Under the pieces are notes generated by a model. That model had not been told where the DNA came from, searched no databases, and worked only from the letters and a program-made list of their open reading frames with translations. From Tetrastigma voinierianum (lineage: Eukaryota > Streptophyta > Magnoliopsida > Vitales > Vitaceae), in the NCBI GenBank assembly GCA_016808115.1, contig JAEQBH010004115.1:248001-312000 (forward strand): 64,000 bases of DNA, written 5' to 3'. Shown here one piece after another: positions 11,059 to 22,138 of the stretch. Every line of letters starts with the position of its first letter. Positions within the stretch are counted from its first letter, which is position 1. Made by a program: the position numbers and the translations under genes.

Positions 11059-11217
11059 CAACCCGACAAATTGATTATCGCAACATTCTTTTAGCTTTAT
11101 AGGTTTAATTTTGTGTCACGAGATTATTTTCACATTTTGAAAAATTGATTGTCACGACATTAAAATTTTTGGTCACAACAATATTGTCGCGACATATTTC
11201 CTAATGCCTATATAAAG
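11059..11217 (+). promoter_or_regulatory. Internal palindrome cluster plus TATA box before the third ORF (element A)
   Basis: Sites like those of the LTR array recur here: CAACCCGACA (11059), TATCGCAACA (11076), TGTCACGAGA (11114), TGTCACGACA (11150), GGTCACAACA (11171) and one perfect TGTCGCGACA (11185-11194). TATATAAAG follows at 11209-11217, 15 bp past the last site. The first in-frame ATG of the third ORF is at 11380. The arrangement repeats that of the LTR, so an internal promoter is a reasonable inference. Confidence 0.65.
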
Positions 11218-11379
11218 AGGATTTGAAAAGCCCAAAATCAACGTTCTAATTTCTGACCGATAGAAACCAGACAAACTCATCTTAATCCTAAACCTGACCC
11301 AAATCGCTTTCAACAAAACAAGGTTTTGAGCAATATATTTTTGATCCCAAATCTCGAACAAGACTGGGCGGAAGAGTTT

Positions 11380-12480
11380 ATGAAACTCCACAGAGACAAT
11401 CGGCTTCTAACAAAGGCAGATGTTGGTTGCAAGTTATGCAAGAGCAAAATAGTTAAACTCAAGGTAGAGAATGAAGCAAAGAAGGAAAAGGAAAAGAGCT
11501 GAGGAAAAGACAGAAATAGAGCGTTGGATGAGGAGCTCGATGAATTCATCTTAATGAAGTGTACTTATAATGGAGAAGAAGATCTAAAGAAGGACTTCAT
11601 CGAGAGAGGGGCCTAAGAAATTCATCTCTCCTTCAAGGAGATTATTGAAAAGAGGTCAGAAGTTCTCATATGTCGGGCTATACTTCTGCCATCTAGGTTT
11701 GCTACTAATGAGGGAATTCACAAAACCTAGTAGGAAGAAAGGAGACCGCCACATGCCGTGAGGGAAGTGGGTATCCTTTCCATAGAAGGACATCAACAAC
11801 GCTTTGAAACTGGAAGTCGAGTGATGGACAAAAATTCAAAGAGCTGAAGAGAAACCTAGATTACCAGAAGATTGTGAAGGTGCTCATTGATGGAAAAGGA
11901 GAGTGGAAGAGCAATAAGAAGAATCCCCATGAGTCAATAGCTAGAGGAGCACTAACTGAAGAAGCCAAGATCTACTTCTATTTCCTAAGTTCAACACCGA
12001 TGCCAACCAAGAATGTCAGCATAGTGAGGTAAGAAGAGGCAATCCTACTAGATGCCATTCTGAAGGGGTACACAATCAGCTTTGGAAAGCTCATTGAACA
12101 ATCGATTTTGAGGTACCAGAGCAGCAATTTCAAGGGTCACTTGCCCCATCCAGCCATAATAACTTACCTGTGCATAAGTAAAGGGGGGGTTGGGTTCAAC
12201 AAAGAAGAAGATGAAAGATGCCCAAAGATCTCTCCCCTCACCCTCACTGCCATAACCAAACCTCCATTAGACAAGGATAAGGGGAAAATGAAAGAAATTG
12301 AAGAAGGAAAGAGAGAAAGTGAGCAAATTGAGCAAGCAATTGTGCTGAGCACAATGAAGAGAAGAGAAGAAAGGCAAAGAAGGGTCAACCCGATTTGGAA
12401 CTTGTCTCCAGATGTCAAAGAATACCACAATGAGCAAGATGAAGACTCCCAGGCAAATGTGAGCAAAGAATAGATGCTAT
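11380..12480 (+). pseudogene. Third ORF (post-pol) of element A
   Basis: From ATG 11380 the frame reads MKLHRDNRLLTKADVG and continues with stops at about 11500 and 11616. A family domain is clear further on: EEAILLDAILKGYTISFGK, then LIEQSILRYQSSNFKGHLPH and PAIITYLCISKGGVGF (about 12030-12200). A charged Lys/Glu-rich tail runs to 12473. The same domain is found after pol in elements B and D, where it also shows an EFY-NL motif and VWVP/WVPF. The position is that of the env-like gene of Athila elements, but I see no signal peptide or clear membrane segment, so its role remains open. Confidence 0.72.
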
Positions 12481-14094
12481 GGAATGCTTGGCTGCATGGA
12501 GCGTAATACAATGAAAAGGGAATTTCAATTACGTCTAGTTAAAAGAGAGGGACTTTTACTTTGAGGAAGAATTAAGAAGAAGAGATCAGTTCCTGAATGA
12601 GTTAGTTAAACAGAAAGATCTAGAGTGGAAAAGGGAATTGGAGGAGATTCAGCTTATTGGGAGGAATCAAAGAAGAAAAAAGGTGATCTATGTAGAATGT
12701 TGGAGATAAGAGACAATGGAAATTTGATGCCTCGTTTCTAGGATAAAGCACGTGGCCGAACACCGTGACTCCTGATGTTGAAAGCCTAAGGTTGATGACT
12801 CAGAACAACAAATTCGAGGGGGAACTTTGCTACCAGGCAAGAGGCGTGCTAAATCGACAAAGGAAATGAACAAATACCAAATTAGGCAATGATAACAAGT
12901 ATAAGCAGTTAAGGTATCACTACCAAAGATCAACATCTCAGATTATGTGCCTCATACCATTGTATCCCAGGATGTGCAAGATTTTGTAATACCTTTTAGT
13001 TAACCTACAGAACCTCAAGTAATACCTTTTTTAAACCTCTAGTACATATTCCAATCCGAACCTCCTAAAAATCACACACATCCCTGAACCTCTGTGTAAC
13101 TTTCAAAATTTAATAGCCAAAGGAAAACCAAAAACAATGAATCTTTGTGTGTATTTGTTTTTTCTGAACTCTCTTTGTAATTGTTTCTATAAATTTAATG
13201 AAATTCTTTTGATGGAATTTGTGCAATTGTGTTTTTTTTTTAATATTTCAATTACATATTCTCGAATATCAAGACCGCGAGTTTGATTGCTGTTGAATTG
13301 GGATGATTATTGTTAAGTTATTTGTGCTATGATGATTGGATTGAAATGAATTGCTAAATCAAAATGAACTTCTAAAATTACTATAGCATAGTAATCCGTT
13401 TAGGAACCACACAAGACAATTTGTAGATGAAATCGGGCGGGATGATTTCAATGAATTGAAAAGTTGTGATGTCAATGACAATTAGGCTGGAATTTTAGGA
13501 TCTTATAGCTCGTTGATGACGCGGTTGATAAAGCTTAATAATTTAGCTTGCTTGAATGCGAGATAGTTCAGGCGATCACTAAAACATGCACATTGGTCAT
13601 CAATACCTTGAAAAACTAATTTTTCTTGGGTTAGGAACACCTTATTGGATCCATCATAATTTTAGTCTCAAAAGGGTCCTAGAACTTGTTATGTTATTAT
13701 TCAAGACAAAATCCTAGGCATCACAATCAATGTGAAATGACTTAGCCATCCTCGAAGCTGTGCCTTTCAAAGTTCATCATCGATATGCATACGCATATTA
13801 ATTAGTACCTTATTTGAGCCTAATGCCACTTTATGATTAAAGTCACATGGAAATTTTAAACTTCTCTTAAATCTAATCCTTCAGTAAAGAACCCTTAGTT
13901 TGCATAAATTGCAAGTTGATGTAATAAAAAGTAATCAAGAGGACAAGCTGGGAGTACAATTTTGGAATGCGTAAGAAGATCAATTCAGAAAAACACAAAA
14001 AAGGTGCAATAAATCGAATATTGAGAAGCTGAAAAAGCATATAGTTTCAAGGGGGAATGTGTTTTACCTTGTAGCCTTCCTCCCTTTAGCCATT
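12481..14094. other. Long 3' non-coding tract of element A, upstream part
   Basis: About 1.6 kb without a recognisable gene. Parts near 13620-13800 resemble 34560-34720 of element B, for example TCCTAGAACTTG against TTCTAGAACTTG and AAATCCTAGG in both. It is therefore an inherited part of the element, not captured host sequence. Confidence 0.65.
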
Positions 14095-14165
14095 AAGTTC
14101 TTAGGGATGTTCTACACCTAGTACCCTAATGCCAACTGGTATGAAAGTTACTAACCCAAAGCTTG
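14095..14165 (+). other. Conserved 3' non-coding block shared by elements A and B
   Basis: This 70-bp block matches 34977-35047 of element B at nearly every position. Shared core: ACCTAGTACCCTAATGCCAA, followed by CTGGTATG and CTAACCCAAAG. Its neighbours on both sides are much less alike. In B the start can fold (AGGGGTGTTTCAACACCT). It may be an RNA element, for example for packaging or export; that is inference. Confidence 0.7.
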
Positions 14166-14903
14166 CTAAGGGTGATAGAAAGCTTAAGGAGGCGAAACAT
14201 TGCACCATTCCCAAAACCTTGAACAAAAATGAAAAGAAAAGAGCTTTTGGAATGAAGGAACTGAATTGAAAATAGAAAGTGGAAAAAGAAAATGCCACAA
14301 TGGAAAATATACAGAAAGAGGCACCAAACCAAGGTTGGAGGTGAATGAAGGATGTTTTTAGTAGAAAATCAAGGGACGAGGAGCTCAAGGCAAAATGTCA
14401 ATAATATGTGCACTGGGGTGAATTTCGAGCCTTAAATGTCTAGTCAACTACCCAATGCCCAAGCCATGTTACATATGTAGAAGACCTATTTGATCCCAAG
14501 GGTGGTGTATGCCTAAATTAGTGTAGTGGTTATGACCAACAAGCCTATGGGACTCAAGTCACTCTAAAGAGACTTCCATTCTTTTACAATAAGTCTCATA
14601 AGGTTACCTAACCTACAAATAAGTTATAAAGGAAATACCAACACACACTCTCACATCAGAGGTCAAGAACTATAGTTGTTCACATTCTATGAATCATCTA
14701 TTTGTTGCATGATCTAAATTGAAAATCTTTAGGATTCATGAATTGAAGCTTAGTTGGAATTGATATCACAACTGACATTTCACTGAATCCAAATTGCCGA
14801 TATGATTGACAAGATAATTGAGAAGAAAAATACTCTCAAAATCAGTTTAAATTGCTTAAGGACAAACAATGAGTCTCTTCTTTGCTTAGGGATAAGGGAA
14901 ACT
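14166..14903. other. 3' non-coding tract of element A, downstream part
   Basis: No gene recognised. ORFs on either strand here are A- or T-rich low-complexity readings without family features. Confidence 0.55.
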
Positions 14904-14920
14904 TTAAGTTTGGGGGAGTT
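14904..14920 (+). promoter_or_regulatory. Polypurine tract of element A
   Basis: AAGTTTGGGGGAGTT abuts the TGATGAG start of the 3' LTR. Element B has AAGTTCGGGGGAGTT at the same place (35725-35739). The tract primes plus-strand DNA synthesis. Confidence 0.85.
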
Positions 14921-17188
14921 TGATGAGTGTGAAACTCATCTACTCATCTAGTTTTAAGTCCATTTTTCATGCATATTTAAGACCTTAATGTTCAATTTAA
15001 TTCAAACTTATGGAATCTTCACCCAGATTAGTGTTTTGCAAGGATTAAGAGCAAAAGAAGCAAAAAGAGCAAGAAAAACAGAATTTATTCGCTACAAGGT
15101 GAAGCATGAAGGTCGTGACAATCTCAATATTATCACTATAAAAACTAAAAGTACCAGCTTAAAAAGGTCTGAACAATTAGCCTTTTCTGAAAAAAATATT
15201 GAGAAGAATCTCAAGAAGACACCAAGTTTGTTCTTACATTTCAAGAGTTGTTTTGATACAGCGCAAAGGCAAAAGGCAAAGAACATTGTCACAATATTTC
15301 TAATATGAGGAGAGTACTTGAGAAATCAACTGAAAGTTTGTCGCAACAATGATAAGTTTGTCGCAACAATTATCCAAGGTGAATGTCAAGTCGCAGTGTC
15401 ACGACAATCTAACAACAACTTAGAAGACATCCAGCGCTTCAACATTGTCGTGACAAATATAAATTATGTCGCGACAAATACTTCAAAGGCAAATCTAGAA
15501 GACAACAAAAGCCATTGTTGCTACAAGTTCCACAATACAATATGAAGATAAACAAGGATGCTGAATGTCACGACATTGCTACTAGTGTCACAACAAAGTA
15601 TTAAGTGGGCTTGCATTGAAGTCCACAACATCTACCTAGAATTTTGACCCAGCATTTAGTGAGCCTATAAATAGAAAAGATAAAGCAATTTAAAAGGGGG
15701 ATCATCAATCGAATCAAAGGATAAGCAATGCAGGGAGAGAGACTGAAGCTTTTGTACATTGTTTTTCTTTCTTTTCTTATTTTTTTTATTTTTAGTTTTT
15801 ATTTTCTTCTTAGATTTTTCATTTGTTAGAATCAGAGTAGTTGATCTGAGCTGCAATATTGAGTTGGGATCTTTGAATATCAAGTTCCATTTATGTCTGA
15901 ACTTAAAGGGAAACTGGAAATATTTCTGGAAAACCTTTTCGCTTTGCTTGCGCAATGAATTTGTTTAATCAATCCAATATTGTTATTCAGATCCAGCTTA
16001 TGGAGCCAAGCTCCTTTCTCCGTAAGGGATTGGTGTTTTGATTATCATTTTTGTAGTATTTAAATTAAAGTTGTGGGTTGAAGATTGGATTTGTCTAATT
16101 GGTACTGTTCTTGTAATGATCTATTCTAAGTATCGTGAGATTATACCCGTAAAAGAGTCAGATCTTCGCTTGATTTCTGTGGACCCTCCCGAGTGACACA
16201 GAGAAGGATGTTCTTGAGAGCAAAGAGCAGTATTTTTGGTAAATTAAATTGATACTATTATAACTAATAAACTCAAATTATCACTGGAGAATCAATAAGT
16301 GGTGTTCTAACCTCGACTCGTCTCTCTATGACAAACAGAAGGTAAGTTCCCGAGGCATAAGGACCACCTAATAGGTTATCAATTTAATAATTATAGGTTT
16401 CATCTCAATTTGAAAGAATGCTTGTGCTTCTGTTGTTGGAAGTGATTGTTCTGGTCAAATTGCTGATTGAGGTACCAATTACATTGAAGGAGGTCAGAAA
16501 CTCGTCTATGGGGACAAGTGGACTTCGGCCCCGAGATAGGTTTATGAGTATCGTTTAGGGGAAAGGCAAACCACCTCTGAGAGAACCTGATTCTAAAAGT
16601 AGATGTTTAGACACCTTGACCTGGTGTAGGAACATGGAGATCTAAATGGTGAAATCTATAGTGTTTGAAGGTATTTCAAGACTACTACTATGCTCTTGGA
16701 CAAATCCAGAATTCATACCCATAATTATGCTATTTTTTAACAATATGCAAATTGATGAACAGAACACTAATCCCATTCCCAATGTTTATCAATTCTCAAT
16801 GAACCTTTGATTCCTTTAGATTAGACATCTTTTCAACCAAAGAAAAAGAGACAAAAACTGTGTTATTTTAGTTATGTTAGTTAGTCCACTCATTAAAACA
16901 AAGGTTCAAATAGTGATGTTCTTAAGTAGTTGAGGTAATTGATCTTTGAATTTTCTCATCAATCCCTATGGGAATGATATCTGGACTTATAATCCACTTT
17001 ATTACTTGTTGACCTGTGCACTTGCAGTAAGGCATACCAAATTAAAAGAATAAAAATGATTATTAAAGTAAAAAGAAGTAGAAAATATGGCATGCAATCA
17101 ATCAAGTTTTTAGCATTGTTGCTGAGGATTCTAAACAAGTCTCTGGTGGTAGTGTATCAACAATTTGGTCACACCACATTAAAAAACA
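14921..17188 (+). repeat. 3' LTR of element A
   Basis: Second copy of 173-2440, again 2268 bp, ending AAAAAACA before the target duplication ATGTG. Its palindrome array (about 15113-15595) is more decayed than in the 5' copy: TGTCGCGACA at 603 and 623 reads TGTCGCAACA in both matching positions here (near 15338 and 15358). A pair at 15566/15586 keeps the 20-bp spacing. TATAAATAG is at 15666, about 70 bp after the last site. Confidence 0.9.
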
Positions 17189-17193
17189 ATGTG
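17189..17193. repeat. Target-site duplication of element A, right copy (ATGTG)
   Basis: Identical to 168-172 and directly after the CA end of the 3' LTR. Confidence 0.85.
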
Positions 17194-17879
17194 CTATTTT
17201 CCTCTTCCTCCATTATGAAGACAAGCACAATTTTGTTTATTAAATTCTACCTTTACTTAAGTTCTTTTTTTTTTTTTTTTTGGAATAGAATGGTATGATT
17301 TATCAAAATTGAATTTTTACCCAACTTTATAACATTTTTTTTTTCTTTTCACATATTGCTTTAGCAATCTATGTGTATGCTATTTGTAATCATTTATAGC
17401 ATCATATTGTAAATAAGATTGAATGATTATGAACTCTGGTAAAATCGAAATATTGAATGCTTATGAACTTGCCTCTGTAGTCTAAGATGTTGATATATTT
17501 GGAATTGATGTTGAAACTTTAATTTCTTCCGTCTTGCGCATCAATTTCGTTAGGATCCATACGGATAATGAAGTTATTCTATCGATGACTTGATTATTTG
17601 ATAGAATGCTTAGTTTGGTAAAGAGATTTCATTAAGTGTCATGAACCGCGTAATTTTGCTACCCTATCAATGGTAAATTGACGCATTTGGTTGTGATGGT
17701 TGGTGAATTTCTCTTACATGTGTATGAGTCTTTCACATTTTATAGACTCTAGCATTTGGTGACCACTTTTGTGGGTCAGCCTGGGTGTCAAGCAATCGGC
17801 AATTTGTACGTCTTTGTTTTAGCATGTATTTTTTACATTGCTCTCATTTATTCGCCTTCAGCTTCCCTGGCTTCTCTAC

Positions 17880-18195
17880 CATCACAAAACTTAATGGGAC
17901 TAATTACAAATGATGGGTTGAATCTCTCATGATGAATTTGATAATTATGAAACTGAACTTGGCCTTGAAATTTGAAACTCCTCTAAAACCCACTGTTGAG
18001 AGTTCTGCAAATGAGAAAAAATTCTATGAGGTTTGGGATTATTCTAATAGTTGTTGTCTGATTATCTTGGACAATCATATGGAGGATTCCATTTATGCAA
18101 GTATTCCTAAGATTGAGAATGCAAAATATTTCTTGTATGATATTAGCAAGAAATATACAAAGATTTCAAAGCAAAAGTTGCGCTCCAACAAAGGA
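17880..18195 (+). pseudogene. gag fragment of the copia element
   Basis: KLNGTNYK-WVESLMMNLII followed by MKLNLALKFETPLKPTVESS and FYEVWDYSNSCCLIILDNHM. This is the N-terminal gag (UBN2-like) pattern LNGxNYxxW...LDLAL...W..SN...I of plant copia elements. It ends near ISKKYTKISKQ, after which sequence jumps to integrase. No zinc knuckle or protease is present. Confidence 0.75.
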
Positions 18196-18204
18196 AGAAG
18201 ATCA

Positions 18205-20580
18205 AAATGGTTCATTTTGACAAAGGTGGTGAGTATTATGGTAGATATGATGAGGAGAGCCTCAACCCTGGACCATTTACGAAGTACCTTCTTCAGGAAT
18301 GGTATCGATGCTCTAAGATACAACGCCAAAATTTTAATAGAATGGAATACAGAGATAAGGAATCGCACGCCTTGGATATGGTGAGGTGTATGCTTGTTAA
18401 TTCCTCACCACTTGAGTTCTTGTGGGGTGAAGCTTTGAAAACTACAGCTTATATTTGAACCAAGTGCCTAGTAAGTCTATTCCTAAGACTCGTATGAGCT
18501 ATGGTCATAGAAGAAGCCTAGTTTTTGTCACTTCTATGTTTGGGGTAGCAAGGTGGAAGTGAGACCGTACAACCTGTAATCTAAGAAAATTGATCCAAAG
18601 ACCATCAATTGGTACTTTATTGGTTATTGTGTGGGATCAAGAGGTTCTAGGTTTTTTTTCATATCGCACACCACCAAAGTGATTGAGTCAAATTGAGCTA
18701 TCTATTTTGAGGATGATACTGGTACAAGCTAAGGGCCAGGAGAAATTGTGTTCAAAGAACACCTAGTTTTTATTCCTGTGCCTATTAATTCCGATCCGAT
18801 CTCTAACCATGTTGTTGACCAACATCTAGTAGCCACTACCGATGATGAACCAATTGAGGATGTAGATTCATTAGCCCTAGATGTAGATCTAGTAGCTCTA
18901 GATGTAGCCATGGATATACCCTTGAGGAGGTTAGAGAGGGCGCGTAAGCGTGCAATTTCAGATGACTATATTGTCTACTTGCAAGAGCATAAGTATAATG
19001 TGGGTGATGTATCAGATCTGACTACCTACAAAGAAGCCATTGTAAGTCCTCAATCCAACTTCTGGATCGATGAATGAAAGATGAGATGACTTCCATATCA
19101 CAGAATGAAATACAGAGCTTGGTAGATTTTCCAGATGGCTGCAGACCTATTGGGTGCAAATGGGTGTTCAAGACTAAGCGCTATATCATGGGATTGGTAG
19201 AGAGATATAAAGAAAGATTAGTGATTAAGGGTTATAGTCAACGAGAAGGTATTGATTTTAAGGAAACCTTCTCTCCCGTGTCCACTAAAGACTCTTTACG
19301 CATTATTATGGCTATAGTTGCTCATTTTGATTTAGAGTTGCATCATATGGATGTGAGGACAACTTTCTTGAATGAAGACTTAGTTGAGGATGTTTACATG
19401 TGTCAAGATATTGGTTTTGAGGAAGTTAGTAAGGACCACATGGTTTGTAAACTCTAGAAATCCATTTATGGTTTAAAGCAAGCTTCTAGACTTGATATCT
19501 TAAGTTTGATGAAGTTGTCACTACCAATGGTTTTAAGGAGAACATCATTGATCAATGCATATATATATAAAGGTCAATGGGAGCAAATACATATCCTTGG
19601 TTTTATATGTTGATGATATTTTGCTCCCAGCCAATGATACTGACCTATTGATTAAGACAAAGCAATTATTGTTTAGCCATTTTGATATGAAGGATCTAAG
19701 GGAAACATCTTATGTCTTGGGCATACAGATATCCATATACTCTAGTGGTATTCTCGAGATTGTTCACGTACATATATATTGAACGCATTCTGAAAAGGTT
19801 CAATATGCAATCATGTTCTTCTGGTAAGGCACCAATTTTAAAGGGTGATAGATTTTCCAAAGGCCAATGTCCTTAGAATGATATTGAGAGAGATCAAATG
19901 AAAGCAATCTCTATTCTTCGCCTGTGGGCGTACCGATGATAGCCTGGCATGCACACATCCCGACATTGCTTTTGCTTGCCTGCGGTGTCAAGGTGTACTT
20001 GGAGCGTATCATGGTCAGCCACGTTAGAAAGTTTAATACTCAAGAGCCTCAGGTATCTTCGGTACCAAGGGGATCTCATATTGAAATATCTAAGGCATCG
20101 ACACTCTGTGGTGGTTGGTTTTAGTGATTTCGACATGTAGGCTATGAAGTGGATGATAAAAGTCCACTGCTTACATCTATGGACGGGCCGCATTGAGTCA
20201 AGTTTCAAGGAAAGTGTCAAAATGTGACCTTACAACTTCTTCACTACGGAAGCGCAGGCATGTGGCGTGTTATGAGGCTACTTTGTCATGCAATATGATC
20301 AGAGGACTTCATTTCAAATTGAGGTTGTTCACCAATTTCTAGACGCTTAAAAATTGTTTTGTGATAATTTTTAGTTGTATCTTTCTCTAGAACACTAGAG
20401 CACTTCTCATTCCAAGCACATTAATGAAGTTCTTTTGCGGAAAGAGAAAGCTGCGTAGTCCCTCATTTCCGAAATTTAGCACACGCCTACGACTAGCATG
20501 TTGGTAGACCCGCTAACCAAAGACTTACCTATTTGTGTGTTTCAAGAATACATTACCTGCATGGGATTGTTAGGAGCCTA
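18205..20580 (+). pseudogene. Copia integrase, RT and RNase H remains
   Basis: Integrase core is entered at VHFDKGGEYYGRYDEESLNP (18210), with FLWGEALKTTAYI near 18420. RT follows: GCRPIGCKWVFKTKR (19140), YKERLVIKGYSQREGIDFKE, TFSPVSTKDSLRIIMAIVAH, HHMDVRTTFLNEDL and the active-site box LYVDDILL near 19600. RNase H ends as SMLVDPLTKDLPICVFQEYI near 20500-20550. Many stops and frame changes separate these blocks. The DPLTK motif close to the end is the standard copia pol terminus. Confidence 0.88.
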
Positions 20581-20773
20581 AATCTTTGTTTTAATGGGAG
20601 TTTTGCCTTTTCATGTATTTTGTGAGGAAATCTCATGTTTTTCGTTATTACATGCACATTTTGACGTTTGTTATTATCTTATGTTTTTGTGTTATTTTGA
20701 CCAAGTGAATGACATAATGATGTTTTCTCTTTCTATTGAATTAATACTTTTGTCATTGAAATGCTTCTACATC

Positions 20774-20998
20774 AGTAGCGCCTAATTATGTACACTTTAT
20801 GCATCCTCTCGGTGTATGAATTGTATATGATTGGTTAAGGCTATGTAAGTCTCTTATTGAAGCATTTGAGTTATGATTTTGATTAGTAGCGCCTGATTAT
20901 GACGATTCATGCATCCTTCTCAAAGTAATTATATATAACAAATATGGCTATGTAGATCTATCGAGAAAGATTTGAGTTATGATTATGCCGTCCAAGTA
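20774..20998 (+). repeat. Two direct repeats of about 110 bp before the copia 3' LTR
   Basis: AGTAGCGCCTAATTATG begins at 20774 and AGTAGCGCCTGATTATG at about 20885. Each is followed by TCATGCATCCT or TTATGCATCCT, a GGCTATGTA segment and TTTGAGTTATGATT. The copies differ by substitutions and small indels. They lie between the end of pol and the polypurine tract. Confidence 0.75.
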
Positions 20999-21004
20999 GG
21001 AGAA

Positions 21005-21470
21005 TGTTAAATTAATTTATTAATCATGGACTAAGTATAATCATATTATAATTTTAATTGTATAATTGTGCATGTTAATTATGGGATGGTTTAATATTAA
21101 CTAGATATGGGTCCATGGTTCATCTTTCTCACTTCTTGGGAAACTCTTATCGACTAAAACCATTCTTTTTCCCTTGTGCTCTATATATATAAGTACATAG
21201 AGCCCTAAAAATTATACAAGGGTTTGGTTTAACACACTTTGGGGAGAAGGAAAAAACTATCTTCAACCCTAGCTTTTCTTTGTTCTCATCCCTTGCAAAT
21301 TTGGGCACAATGGCGCCTGCACTTCCGATCCATGCCAAGTATGTTTTCTGCACACTACGAATTGATATGTTTTTTTGCTCAATAAAGTTATTATTTTGTA
21401 ATGTATTTATTGGGTCTTTTGATCACTAATCAATTATTTTTGGGATCAATAAATACTCTTGGTCTATACA
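21005..21470 (+). repeat. 3' LTR of the copia element
   Basis: The purine-rich CAAGTAGGAGAA directly before TGTTAAATTAATTTATTAAT is the usual polypurine tract and LTR start of plant copia elements. The LTR carries a TATA box, TATATATATAAG near 21182, and a leader. It probably ends at GGTCTATACA (21470). The start is well supported; the end is inferred from the CA terminus only. Confidence 0.65.
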
Positions 21471-21655
21471 AAATAATTTAGCAATGAGAGGATGCAACCA
21501 AGAAAAAAAAAAAAAAAGTGTAAAAAAAAAAAAAAAATATCCAAAGAAAAGCGTTCACCCTTCTGCCTGTTTTCTCCTCATACCCTAAGTTACCCCAGAT
21601 ACAAAGTAAAATCTGATCTGCCCCTGTTTTTACAGAAGAAGAAAATCCAACATTA
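21471..21655. other. Upstream of the TNL gene; two A-rich runs
   Basis: Contains A-rich runs at about 21504-21517 and 21524-21537, then sequence leading to the TNL start codon. No other gene seen; it may hold the 5' untranslated region. Confidence 0.5.
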
Positions 21656-22138
21656 ATGGCTTCCGCGAGCACCCAGGTAACATCTTCCTCTCTTTCTTAG
21701 AAAGTTTTTTTGAGTTTCAGATAAGATACTCGCTACAATTTCACTAGTCATCTCTATGAAGAGTGGACCAGAAATGGAATTCATACCTTTAGAGATGATG
21801 AAGAACTTGAACAAGGAGGGGCTATTGCTTATCAACTTTCAAGAGCAATTGAAGAGTCAAAATGTTTTATTGTTAGTTTCTCGGAAAATTATGCCAACTC
21901 AAGGTGGCGTTTGAATGAACTTCTGAAGTATTGAATGCATGAATACAACAAGGAATAGTTTACCAGTTTATCATGTAGATCCATCAAGACGTCAGAAACC
22001 AGAGAGAGTTATGGAGAAACATTTAATTGTTGCCTGCGAAAAGATGCCGACCATGAGAAGAAAGAAAGAAATAATAAAAGTGGAGAACTGCCTTGACACA
22101 GGCTGCCAATCTAAGCGGCTATCATCTCCAGAGCATGA
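21656..22138 (+). pseudogene. TNL exon 1: TIR domain
   Basis: ATG 21656 starts MASASTQVTSSSLS, then an in-frame TAG, KVFLSFR, a TAA in place of the usual Gly-Glu, DTRYNFTSHLYEEW, NGIHTFRDDEELEQGGAI, LSRAIEESKCFIVSFSENYA and SRWRLNELLK. These are TIR motifs 1 and 2. After a frameshift comes LPVYHVDPS (motif 3). The exon closes with the expected KW-TALTQAANLSGYHLQ in another frame. The donor is GTAAAT at 22139. The start is chosen because it lies the usual short distance before the first TIR motif. Confidence 0.88.

Larger units (their letters stand above)
173..17188 (+). mobile_element. Element A: Athila-like Ty3/gypsy LTR retrotransposon
   Basis: A near full-length but coding-dead element. 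Both LTRs begin TGATGAG, end in CA and are 2268 bp long. The order is LTR, degenerate primer site, gag, protease, RT, RNase H, integrase, third ORF, long non-coding tract, polypurine tract (PPT), LTR. A FMDDFSVYG reverse-transcriptase core, a third ORF after pol and the TGATGAG terminus point to the Athila/Calypso branch of Ty3/gypsy, by family knowledge. The duplicated target ATGTG at 168-172 and 17189-17193 confirms the ends. Many stop codons and frameshifts, plus an insertion in gag, make it non-autonomous now. Confidence 0.92.
17194..21470 (+). mobile_element. Decayed Ty1/copia element, 5' LTR not found
   Basis: Copia order (gag, integrase, RT, RNase H, 3' LTR) on the + strand. Gag is at 17880-18190, pol at 18205-20580 and the LTR at 21005-21470. 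Protease and the front of integrase are missing. I could not find a 5' LTR matching the 3' LTR in 17194-17880, so it was probably lost or lies beyond element A. The left limit is therefore only the end of element A; 17194-17880 itself shows no recognisable content. Confidence 0.75.

Noticed and set aside
11380..12480. Calling the third ORF an env gene
   Set aside because: No signal peptide, no convincing membrane segment and no fusion-peptide-like region are visible in A, B or D. Position after pol alone is not enough.
12164..12511. Hydrophobic ORF on the - strand that looks like a membrane protein
   Set aside because: It is the antisense reading of the Lys/Glu-rich third ORF of element A; such purine-rich coding strands give Leu/Ser/Phe-rich shadows.
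19894..20220. 108-residue ORF on the - strand
   Set aside because: It overlaps the decayed copia RNase H region read on the + strand and has no recognisable domain.
21504..21537. A-rich runs as the poly(A) tail of a LINE or processed copy
   Set aside because: No LINE or other retroposed sequence precedes them; the copia LTR ends about 30 bp before. They are more simply low-complexity sequence.
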